Source: Planctomycetota bacterium
GTDB taxonomy: Bacteria > Planctomycetota > PUPC01 > JABMSA01
Length of the DNA stretch: 6,899 nucleotides
Assembly (NCBI GenBank): GCA_013202185.1
Contig: JABMSA010000319.1
Coordinates: 1-6,899 of the forward strand
Reading direction: 5' to 3'
Under the pieces are notes generated by a model. It searched no databases. It had not been told where the DNA came from and saw only the letters and a list, made by a program, of their open reading frames with translations. The position numbers and the translations under genes were made by a program. Positions 1 through 6,475 of this stretch are shown in pieces. Numbering within the stretch: the stretch's first letter is position 1; each line of letters opens with the position of its first letter.

Positions 1-1
1 C

Positions 2-730
2 AGCAATGATCGCCTGGCAGGCACCGGCAAGGAGCGGGCACAAGACGGCATCTTTGACCTACCCGCCGGCGACACGGAATCGACGGAACGAATCGAGAAG
101 CTGCGCCGTGAGGTCGCCGCAAATCCTGACGGAACGGGGATGAATGATCTGCTTGCCAGGCACCTTGCCCGTGCCGGCCAGACCAGCCCAGGCGCGCTAC
201 TGGAGACCGTTGACGCTTGCAACGGTGTGTTGGAGCGCCGGCCCGATGACGTTGAGGCGCTGTACTCGAAGGCATCTGCGCTTTCGGGCCTGGAGGACCA
301 CGGCACGGCGCTCGAACTGATCAACAAGGCGGTGAAACTCTCACCCGATCGGGCCGAGCTGGTTGTGCTCAGGGCGGAGATTCTCAGTAGCCTCGACGAG
401 CACAACCGCGCCCTCGATGATGCATACAAGGCAGTAGAGCTGGACCCGGGGTCTGCCCGGGCGTATTACGTGATGGGTACGATCTATGACAGCCACGGCG
501 CGTCGGCCAGCCCATACATGGCCATCGCCTGCTATACGAGGGCTCTCGAGAGGCGCCCCGAGTTTTTTGAAGCAATGTATTACCGCACCCTCCAGCGCTA
601 TGTCGTGGGGCAGGAGAACAAAGCCGTTTCCGATTTCCGAACGATTGCCGCCAAGGCGCCGGACGGGAGCGCGTGGTCTGCCAAGGCAAGGAGCTATCTG
701 CGGGGGATCACCGATCGCAAAACAGATTGA
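2..730 (+). CDS. TPR-repeat protein, 5' end outside the window (partial)
   Basis: The frame has no stop from base 2 to the TGA at 728-730 and uses G/C-rich third positions throughout, so I read it as the C-terminal 242 codons of a longer gene. The first ATG in the window (140) gives a 196-residue version, but no good ribosome site precedes it and the 46 codons upstream look equally coding. Counting from that ATG, four tetratricopeptide-like helical hairpins follow each other at about residues 35-69, 70-103, 104-140 and 141-174. They show the usual pattern of small residues at helix crossings and a Pro ending each unit (LSP, LDP, RRP, AP). I see no membrane segment or signal in the visible part. 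TPRs are protein-binding scaffolds, so an adaptor role for the membrane complex encoded just downstream (44-bp gap, same strand) is an inference. The N-terminal domain, which would tell more, is missing. Unrelated neighbour status cannot be excluded. Confidence 0.88.
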   Translation, partial: SNDRLAGTGKERAQDGIFDLPAGDTESTERIEKLRREVAANPDGTGMNDLLARHLARAGQTSPGALLETVDACNGVLERRPDDVEALYSKASALSGLEDHGTALELINKAVKLSPDRAELVVLRAEILSSLDEHNRALDDAYKAVELDPGSARAYYVMGTIYDSHGASASPYMAIACYTRALERRPEFFEAMYYRTLQRYVVGQENKAVSDFRTIAAKAPDGSAWSAKARSYLRGITDRKTD

Positions 731-774
731 GCCGCCGCCCGAACGTACCCGGAACACAGCGGAGACTGTAGTTG

Positions 775-2241
775 ATGGTTGAATCTGACGGATCGCAAGT
801 GTACATAAAGCACTGGGCACGCCCCTTCTGCTGGGTGGTCGGAAGCCTGGCCGGCCTGCTGGCCCTGGGCTTGTGCCTGCTGTGGATAATCAGCATTGAT
901 ACGTGCCTGGGCGAGATCTCGAGACGGCTTTCCGGGCGCGGCGGCGCAGAGAAGGAGGCCCAAGGAAGCATCGCGGGCGCCGGGGACGTCGAGCCGGGCG
1001 CCGATGCCGGCAAGCGATGGCGATTCAGTTACACCCCGAGACTTGAGGCACACTTCATTCCCAAATCCCTCCAGGATTCGCCATTTGCTCTTCTTTACAG
1101 GGTAGACCTCTCGACGATCACAACATTTCTCCTTTTCACCTTCACGGCATATATTGCCTACGGCGCCTTTGCCGTGGCTTTGGGCCGCTGGAGGGCCGCG
1201 TTGTCCAGGACTTTTCCCTTTCGATCCAATGCTGTGTTATCCTGGGTGCAACTGGGCCTCATCGGTACGTTGTTCGGGTTCCTTCTGCTGGGGTTCGGCC
1301 TCAGCAACCTGCAATCCAGGGGCAGCGAAGAAACGATGAACCTGCTGGTCGCGGCCTTCGGGACGGCGCTTCTGAGCACCTTCACGGGTGTTGTGCTGGC
1401 GTACATTGCCGCCCCGCCGGTGCAGCGGCTTTTCTCCATGTGTTTCACGATATCTTGGGACGAGGAAACGGAGCAGGAATCTTCTCTCGAGTTCGTGAAC
1501 TGGATGAACAAGACAGTGGGGTCGCTCCAGGGCCTCAACCAGGTGATCGAAGCGAACCGCGGCGCACTGATCAAGAGCTTCGAGGTCGTCGCCCTGAAAG
1601 TGGAAGAGTCGACCCGCAGCATCGAGAGATGCTTCAACGCCCCTGAGGGAGCCCTGAAGGGCCTGGCCGACGCGACCGAGCGCACCCGGACGGGCGTCAC
1701 CAGGGCATTGTCGGACCTGAAGGCGGCCGTCGACAACACCAGGATAGCGGTGGGTCGTACCACCAATGCGATACAAGAGATCAAGTTTGGGATTGAAGGC
1801 GCTCAAACGGAAGTTGAGGGCACGAAAAGCGAGGTCGTCAACTCAATCAACCAGATTGCGGGGAGAATCGATGCGGCGGCGGACAAGATCGAGCCTCTGG
1901 AGAGCATTCTGACTGTTCTGGCTAATATGTCTATGAATGTGGACCTGCAGGCCGAATATGGCGGCCGCCGACACACCGACACTATCGCAGAGCTGAAACT
2001 GGAACGGGCGGCTATTGATCTGCTCACCGATGAAGTAAGGAAGCTGCGCGCCGCCCTTGGCGACGCCATAGACGGCGCTGTGGCCAACAGTGAACCGGCC
2101 TCCGGCGATGCCCGCGAGAAAGCCCCAGCGCTTTTCGCCCCCCGATCTGCCTCGTTGCAGCAAGGCGAGAGCGCCCAGCGCACAAGATTCGACCCCTTGC
2201 GGAAATTGAAGCGGATATTCAAGAGAAACAGGAGGCCATGA
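775..2241 (+). CDS. MotA/TolQ/ExbB-family channel protein with long cytoplasmic coiled-coil tail
   Basis: This 488-residue inner-membrane protein belongs to the family of proton-driven stator/energiser subunits. I chose ATG 775, with GGAG at 761-764 ten bases upstream; an in-frame TTG at 772 is the alternative. Hydrophobic segments lie at about residues 18-40, 114-136, 155-177 and 188-212, and the Arg-rich loops put both ends in the cytoplasm. The last two segments carry the family's channel signature: GLIGT (161-165) and ALLSTFTG (198-205), with Thr165 and Thr202 where TolQ/ExbB channel threonines fall. MotA also has four segments, but here the long loop (about 41-113) is periplasmic. Residues 213-488 form a cytoplasmic tail with an aliphatic residue at every seventh position from 312 to 361 and a strongly basic end (469-488). 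A long tail of this kind recalls ZorA of Zorya defence systems, but no Zorya effector genes are visible. The family call is strong; the specific function is unknown. Confidence 0.94.
   Translation: MVESDGSQVYIKHWARPFCWVVGSLAGLLALGLCLLWIISIDTCLGEISRRLSGRGGAEKEAQGSIAGAGDVEPGADAGKRWRFSYTPRLEAHFIPKSLQDSPFALLYRVDLSTITTFLLFTFTAYIAYGAFAVALGRWRAALSRTFPFRSNAVLSWVQLGLIGTLFGFLLLGFGLSNLQSRGSEETMNLLVAAFGTALLSTFTGVVLAYIAAPPVQRLFSMCFTISWDEETEQESSLEFVNWMNKTVGSLQGLNQVIEANRGALIKSFEVVALKVEESTRSIERCFNAPEGALKGLADATERTRTGVTRALSDLKAAVDNTRIAVGRTTNAIQEIKFGIEGAQTEVEGTKSEVVNSINQIAGRIDAAADKIEPLESILTVLANMSMNVDLQAEYGGRRHTDTIAELKLERAAIDLLTDEVRKLRAALGDAIDGAVANSEPASGDAREKAPALFAPRSASLQQGESAQRTRFDPLRKLKRIFKRNRRP
2230..2235 (+). 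promoter_or_regulatory. Shine-Dalgarno AGGAGG for the one-TM partner gene
   Basis: A full AGGAGG lies inside the last codons of the channel gene. It is 5 nt from the ATG at 2241 and only 2 nt from the ATG at 2238, so it favours 2241. That start overlaps the upstream stop as TGATG, an arrangement typical of translational coupling between subunits of one complex. Confidence 0.75.
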
Positions 2242-3185
2242 TGAACAAGGGGCCTGCTCAGATTGTCGCCGTCCTCAGGCAGCGGTACCAATCCACCCCC
2301 AGGGCTGCCGATGCCGGCCTGATCGAATCAACCGTACCGTGGACGTTCAACCAGATCCTGCTGCCCATGATACTCGTCCTTACGGCCGTGGTCCTCACGC
2401 AGATACTTGACTACCGGGAAGCCTTCAGCAAGCTGGTGCAATCTGACAGAGATGCCCAGGGCCCGATCAAGACCCGAATCTTCATGATCAACTACCAGTA
2501 TCAGAAGCTGCACTATCACCTGGAACAGGTCAAGGCCGAGAAACGGTCGGCGTATTTTGTGACGCGCTTCCCCGAAGCGCACAGGGTCAGGCGCAACGGC
2601 AGTGTGCCCGACGACGAAGATTTCAAAGTATACTGTGACAGCATCAAACGGCTTTACAGCGACGGCTATCATGATGAGGCCGCGAAAATTTATGCCGAAA
2701 CGCTCGGGCGCGCCGGCATCACCGACCCACAAGGCGCGAAATTCGACAGAAAGGACGTCGTTGATCTCGGCAACCGGGAAGTGTCGCCGGGCGACTTCCG
2801 AAAGGACGCAGAGCTGGCGATGAAGCTCTGCGTGGAGGCCGACCCCATTGTGATCTCCTACTGGAACCGCAGCATCATCCAGAGGGCGATCCTTGATTTT
2901 CTCGATGGCACGAAGCAGGAAGCGGCCGAGCTTCAGGAGCAGTTGGTTTTCGCCATTAGGCAAGAGATGAAGCAAGAGATATTCGATGACCCTGAAGGCA
3001 TGAATCTTTCAGACGACGCCAGACAACTCGTCGAGGATATAAAGAAACCTGGAACAACAAGCCAGGAAAGGCAGCGACTTGGCCGTGAACTAAAGAGAAG
3101 CCTGATACTTCAATTAGAGACCCGTTTCGAGGACGCTGGTTGCGACATGCCAGATATAGTCTGGAAGCAACTGAGATCGAAGTGA
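2241..3185 (+). CDS. Single-pass membrane partner protein, unrecognised C-terminal domain
   Basis: This 314-residue protein has a net-positive N-terminus (about 1-32), one hydrophobic segment (about 36-56) and a roughly 258-residue C-terminal region. By the positive-inside rule the C-terminal region is periplasmic. The layout and position directly after a channel gene match the ExbD/TolR/MotB/ZorB class of partners. The run from Pro33-Trp34 into the membrane segment loosely resembles the ExbD start, where a Pro is followed by a membrane Asp that carries protons. Here the polar residue at about that place is Asn37, and no acidic residue lies in the hydrophobic core (the next is Asp57, at its far end). 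The C-terminal region is mostly predicted helix by eye, with one TPR-like hairpin near 128-159 and three cysteines (132, 197, 301). I find no OmpA-like peptidoglycan-binding motif. The start is set by AGGAGG at 2230-2235; ATG 2238 would add one Met. The partner role is inferred from layout; the C-terminal domain is not recognised. Confidence 0.92.
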   Translation: MNKGPAQIVAVLRQRYQSTPRAADAGLIESTVPWTFNQILLPMILVLTAVVLTQILDYREAFSKLVQSDRDAQGPIKTRIFMINYQYQKLHYHLEQVKAEKRSAYFVTRFPEAHRVRRNGSVPDDEDFKVYCDSIKRLYSDGYHDEAAKIYAETLGRAGITDPQGAKFDRKDVVDLGNREVSPGDFRKDAELAMKLCVEADPIVISYWNRSIIQRAILDFLDGTKQEAAELQEQLVFAIRQEMKQEIFDDPEGMNLSDDARQLVEDIKKPGTTSQERQRLGRELKRSLILQLETRFEDAGCDMPDIVWKQLRSK

Positions 3186-3202
3186 GGCCAAAGCCGGCCT
3201 CC

Positions 3203-3209
3203 GGGGGAA
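3203..3209 (+). promoter_or_regulatory. Ribosome binding site GGGGGAA deciding the ATG 3216 start
   Basis: The purine run ends 6 nt before ATG 3216, a normal spacing. An in-frame TTG at 3210 would begin directly against it, which is too close, so the two extra residues a TTG start would give are unlikely. Confidence 0.6.
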
Positions 3210-3215
3210 TTGCGC

Positions 3216-6056
3216 ATGTGCAGGCAAAAAAACAAATGGTCATCCGAAGCCTTGCAGTTCGTGGCGGTGGTCCTGCTGGGGATTGCCGCCGCCGTTGTGC
3301 CCCTGCGGGCCGCCAAAGGGGAAGCAGAGCCGGTTAAGAAACCCGAATTCCCGCTCGAGGCCACAATTGTGGCGACGGAGGCAATCAAGGACCTCACAAA
3401 AAACGACATTCCGGAGTGGGTGAAAGTCTTCCTGGATCGCGCCGTGTCGGATTTTCAGGAGCAGATACTCGAGGATACCCTCGCCCACGCAACCGTCGAC
3501 CAGAGCATGCCACTATTGGAAGGCTGCTACACGGAACTGGGAAGAGGCGAGCTTGCCAAAAAACTTCGCGAGATCTTGAAGTCATTCAATCCGGAGGAAG
3601 AGCCGGAGAAGTGGTTCTCGTTGGAATGGCTCAAGGATCATGCAGGCAAGAAGTGCGCTAAGAGAATAGACGGGGCCCTCAAGGAAAACCGCGCACGGCA
3701 CTTCGAGAGAATCTTCAAGGCCGCCCGCGCCGGGGCCGTCCAAGAGCAAAAAGCGAAAGTTGCGCAGAATGTCGATCCGCAGCCCGAGGAGGTGGAGCGC
3801 CTCCATCGCAACCGCTGGGACGAAAAGGCCCGGCTCGAAATCAGAGATGGGCTCGTGAACAGAATGAGCAAGGTACCGATGCTCGAAGAGGTCAAACAGG
3901 AAGCAGAGCAGATAGCCGACGCCCGCATCCGGCGCGCCCGGGAGCAGATGCAGGCCCAGCTCGAGGTCGTCCGCAAAGCCACGCCGCCAAAAGACGATAT
4001 CTCGCGCGACCAGCTCACACAGACCCTCAAAAGGGCAGTGGACGATGCTGTTGCTGAGGAAAGGCGCAAGAAGCCCGACGAGAGAGTGTACGATCGATTT
4101 GAAAGCGTACAGGACGAGATCAATGCCCGCGCGAAAGAGCTGGAGGAGGAACGGTTCAGGAATTTCGCAGGCGCCTGGGAGGTCACGGTCATACAGAGCG
4201 ACCTCAGCGAAATGATAAGCGGCAGCCTCACGGAACACAAGCATCTTGACCGCAGCGTGAAGCTGGCAAGCAACAGTCATGTGCGTATCGTTGGCCGAGA
4301 ATGTATCGCCAATTACGCCGGCAAACTCGCCGAAGGCACGGAGCGGGATGAGTTTGCGGCGTCGCTCGAGAACTATGCCGACAATGATGGTCCCTGCCGC
4401 AATGCCCTGGAGGAAAACGTTACACAGAAGGTCAAGGAAGCCCTTCCGAAGGTAAGGCAGAAGATCGCCGAAGTGCAGATCAAAAAGTACTTTCCGAAAA
4501 TTGCATCGCGTGAATGGAAGGCCGACGAGAGCTTCATCAAGAAAGAAAACAAGGATAAGCCGCATGGCCTGACGGACCTGGCCAAGACGCTGAACATTTC
4601 CGCCTGCCTCAGGCCCCCCTTTGTCAGGACAGCGGAAAAGTCCTTCGGGCGGCAAGATCTGCTCGAAGAAACAGAACGTCAGTTGGTCCAGGAATGCGGG
4701 AAGCTCCTGGAAGAAGCGCAAGCAGCTTGGGACGGGCAGTTGTGGCTGGTCGAGAACGGCAAGGATGCGTTGATCAAGGACATCAGCGCAGACAGCGAAA
4801 ACGGCGCACTGAAGACCGCGGAGGAATACGAGAAGTACTTCGTAGAAAGAACAAATAACAGGTGGAAAGCAAGACACGACAAGAAGTACGTTGACCTTTT
4901 CGGCAATACGAAACAGCGCATCAAGGAGATAGTGAGCGCAAAGTTCAAGGCCGCAGAGGACCTGATTGCCAAAGAGAAAAAAGCCCAAGCCGAGCGTGAA
5001 GCCCAAGAAGCAGCCGCGCGGGAAGCCATCGAGAAAGCTCGCCGCCTCCGGCTCGAGCTGGAATCAGGTGAGGACCGAGAAGCAGCCGCGCCGGAAGCAA
5101 ACGAAGCGATCCTGCGCCACCAGCGCGAAAGAGAAAAAGAAGAAGAACTCCAAAAAGCTGAACAGGAAAAACGCCTGAGGGCTAAGCAGATAGCAGACGC
5201 AATGGCAACCGAAAGCGAAGGTGAAACGAAAACATCCCCCGAAGAAGATGGACGAGAAGCCCCGGGGGAAGACGACGGCATGGCAAAACAAGAGGCCGGA
5301 ACTGATGTGGCAGTCCTGGACGAACAAGGAAACGTCTCTACCCAAAAGGAAGAAACCGGAGAAGATGACGCGGGAACAGCACCAGGTGAAATGGCAGGGG
5401 GGCTCGATGAAAGCGTGCCGGAGCAGGCGCCTGCCGAAGTGCCACCGATCTCGCCCGACCCGGCTCCAGAAGAGCCTGAGGAGCAGGAAACAGAAGAGCT
5501 TGACGATTCCGAAGACGCGCTCGAGGAATCGGAAACCGGAGCCGGCCTTGACCTCATCACTGATCCGACCTCGGAGAAAGGAACCGGCGCGGGGTGGTGG
5601 ACAGGCAGGGGCGGGATGCTCCTGCCGGTGGTCCTGGGGGTCTCCCTGGCCTATCTCATTATAATGATCATCGGCTTTATTGCAATGTCTCTCCTTTCGA
5701 GGTACCGAAAGAGCAACCAATGGAAAATGGTGATCACACGACACGTTGAGGACCTGGACGAAGCTGTCAGGTTCTACAAGGGGTTTGAAGGCGCAAAAGT
5801 CACCAGCCGGTCTGACGATGGCGTCATGATCCGAATCGGAGACAGTTGCATCGAGCTGAAGAAGTCCGACGGCGACGAGAGGCGCGAGTCCATCAGTTTA
5901 TCCGTTGCCACGAAGAAGCAGGACAAGGCGAAGAAATACATCGAAGCGAAAGGGCTCCCCGGTCTCACCCGCGACCAGCTCTTGGATCCCGAAGGAATGC
6001 CCATTCAGGTCCGAAGCAACCAGGGCTTGCTCAAGCTGTTCGAAAATGAGTCCTGA
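3216..6056 (+). CDS. Large exported helical protein with PE-rich linker, TM anchor and cytosolic VOC-like domain
   Basis: This 946-residue protein has five parts. (1) A signal peptide: basic start and hydrophobic core at about 15-30, no lipobox. (2) A helical, highly charged exported region at about 35-570 with six scattered cysteines (104, 147, 363, 394, 464, 494). (3) An Ala/Glu/Lys/Arg-rich coiled-coil stretch at about 573-661. (4) A strongly acidic linker at 662-793, with a Pro/Glu-rich part near 735-757. (5) A membrane segment at about 800-827, then SRYRK (stop-transfer, cytosolic side), and a C-terminal domain at 835-934. That domain fits a VOC (glyoxalase/bleomycin-resistance) fold: a strand, DLDEAVRFYKG helix, strands ending IELKK, a second strand-helix, and DPEGMPIQV near the end. 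The positions that usually hold metal-binding His seem to be Val and Ser/Ile, so metal catalysis is doubtful and ligand sensing is as likely. The coiled coil plus PE-rich linker recalls TolA and TonB, but with reversed polarity. It follows the partner gene by 30 bp. Function is unknown; the gene and topology are well supported, the VOC call moderately. Confidence 0.93.
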   Translation: MCRQKNKWSSEALQFVAVVLLGIAAAVVPLRAAKGEAEPVKKPEFPLEATIVATEAIKDLTKNDIPEWVKVFLDRAVSDFQEQILEDTLAHATVDQSMPLLEGCYTELGRGELAKKLREILKSFNPEEEPEKWFSLEWLKDHAGKKCAKRIDGALKENRARHFERIFKAARAGAVQEQKAKVAQNVDPQPEEVERLHRNRWDEKARLEIRDGLVNRMSKVPMLEEVKQEAEQIADARIRRAREQMQAQLEVVRKATPPKDDISRDQLTQTLKRAVDDAVAEERRKKPDERVYDRFESVQDEINARAKELEEERFRNFAGAWEVTVIQSDLSEMISGSLTEHKHLDRSVKLASNSHVRIVGRECIANYAGKLAEGTERDEFAASLENYADNDGPCRNALEENVTQKVKEALPKVRQKIAEVQIKKYFPKIASREWKADESFIKKENKDKPHGLTDLAKTLNISACLRPPFVRTAEKSFGRQDLLEETERQLVQECGKLLEEAQAAWDGQLWLVENGKDALIKDISADSENGALKTAEEYEKYFVERTNNRWKARHDKKYVDLFGNTKQRIKEIVSAKFKAAEDLIAKEKKAQAEREAQEAAAREAIEKARRLRLELESGEDREAAAPEANEAILRHQREREKEEELQKAEQEKRLRAKQIADAMATESEGETKTSPEEDGREAPGEDDGMAKQEAGTDVAVLDEQGNVSTQKEETGEDDAGTAPGEMAGGLDESVPEQAPAEVPPISPDPAPEEPEEQETEELDDSEDALEESETGAGLDLITDPTSEKGTGAGWWTGRGGMLLPVVLGVSLAYLIIMIIGFIAMSLLSRYRKSNQWKMVITRHVEDLDEAVRFYKGFEGAKVTSRSDDGVMIRIGDSCIELKKSDGDERRESISLSVATKKQDKAKKYIEAKGLPGLTRDQLLDPEGMPIQVRSNQGLLKLFENES

Positions 6057-6130
6057 CGCCGGGCGGCCACAAGAATGAATCCCGATCTGTCGGCAGTGAC
6101 AATCTCCGCGACAAAGCCCAACCGAAAGCC

Positions 6131-6173
6131 CGCCGCGATGCTGGCGCAGTTGCGGCGCCCTTTGCTCTTTAAC
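6131..6173 (+). terminator. Possible weak terminator of the operon
   Basis: CGCCGC (6131-6136) can pair with GCGGCG (6152-6157). A short inner stem, CTG/CAG with a GCG loop (6141-6149), sits inside, and the loosely pyrimidine-rich CCCTTTGCTCTTT follows (6158-6170). It lies about 75 bp after the last operon stop. The T-tract is interrupted, so this is at best a weak intrinsic terminator, and it overlaps the unsupported 35-codon frame. Confidence 0.3.
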
Positions 6174-6193
6174 TCGAACTAACGTAAAAACTG

Positions 6194-6342
6194 CGGAAAA
6201 ATCGGGACTGCTATCCTATTTCAGCTCCATTTGCAGGCAAGTCGTCACAGGCACCTGTGCTCTCCAAACATGGCCATCTATCTTGTGCAATTGAAATAGT
6301 GTAGCTGTCCGAATAGGATTCGGCAGTCGTCCCATTTTTCCG
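6194..6342. repeat. 149-bp element with long imperfect inverted-repeat ends
   Basis: The left arm (6194-6226) and right arm (6303-6342) are reverse complements with small bulges. The blocks are CGGAAAAAT/ATTTTTCCG (9 bp, perfect), GG/CC, GACTGC/GCAGTC, ATCCTATT/AATAGGAT and CAGCT/AGCTG, so about 30 of the 33 left-arm bases can pair. The 76-nt centre (6227-6302) has further small palindromes: TTGC..GCAA (6231-6240), CACAGG..CCTGTG (6246-6259) and ATGGCCAT (6270-6277). No coding frame fills it and I see no target-site duplication. It could be a MITE-like non-autonomous element, a structured RNA, or a processing/termination structure. Confidence 0.6.
6305..6326. repeat. Compact dyad inside the right arm of the inverted repeat
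   Basis: CCGAAT (6309-6314) and ATTCGG (6318-6323) form a perfect 6-bp stem with an AGG loop. CTG (6305-6307) and CAG (6324-6326) extend it past one bulged T. The same bases also pair with the left arm of the larger element, so the two structures exclude each other. It could be a protein-binding dyad or an alternative RNA hairpin. Confidence 0.5.
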
Positions 6343-6442
6343 AGAGATTACAGGCGACACATCCCTACCATCGGAAAGCGAGTCACTGGCAAGTCAAGTT
6401 TTCCCACGTTATGACTCTCACACGCGCAGAAAGAAACAGATC

Positions 6443-6475
6443 GACGACGAGGACGAGGACGACGACGAGGACGAT
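6443..6475 (+). repeat. GAC/GAG trinucleotide tract
   Basis: Eleven consecutive triplets are GAC or GAG, ending in GAT. In one frame they read Asp/Glu only, in another Arg/Gly, and on the opposite strand Ser. Such tracts are prone to slippage and also create several GAGGA ribosome-site look-alikes just before TTG 6475. Confidence 0.8.

Larger units (their letters stand above)
6057..6474. other. Gene-poor region after the operon
   Basis: No long gene is supported here. The stretch holds a possible weak terminator (6131-6173), a 149-bp inverted-repeat element (6194-6342) and a GAC/GAG tract that begins at 6443. A 35-codon frame, ATG 6075 to TAA 6180-6182, has mostly G/C third bases but no ribosome site, so I do not call it a gene. 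Base composition from about 6180 to 6420 is visibly more A/T-rich than the operon, consistent with non-coding or inserted DNA. Confidence 0.6.

Noticed and set aside
775..3185. Calling the pair zorA-zorB (Zorya anti-phage defence)
   Set aside because: The tail and topology are reminiscent, but the partner shows no OmpA-like domain, the TM Asp seems replaced by Asn, and no Zorya effector (helicase or nuclease) is visible.
775..3185. Calling the pair motA-motB flagellar stator
   Set aside because: There are no flagellar neighbours and no peptidoglycan-binding domain in the partner. The long loop is periplasmic rather than cytoplasmic as in MotA.
3582..5006. A 474-codon open frame on the - strand opposite the large exported protein
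   Set aside because: It mirrors the purine-rich Lys/Glu/Arg codons of the + strand gene. It has a Leu/Phe-rich composition with no coherent domain, and the + frame has signal peptide, TM and a recognisable C-terminal domain.
4679..5560. A 293-codon Ser-rich open frame on the - strand
   Set aside because: The poly-Ser runs are the complement of Glu/Ala/Asp-rich codons in the acidic linker of the + strand gene.
6305..6339. Intrinsic terminator formed by the compact dyad and the TTTTT run
   Set aside because: The T5 run starts eight bases after the stem (6335-6339), too far for a standard intrinsic terminator.
6194..6342. CRISPR array or complete insertion sequence
   Set aside because: There are no regularly spaced direct repeats and no transposase frame; only a short element with inverted ends is present.
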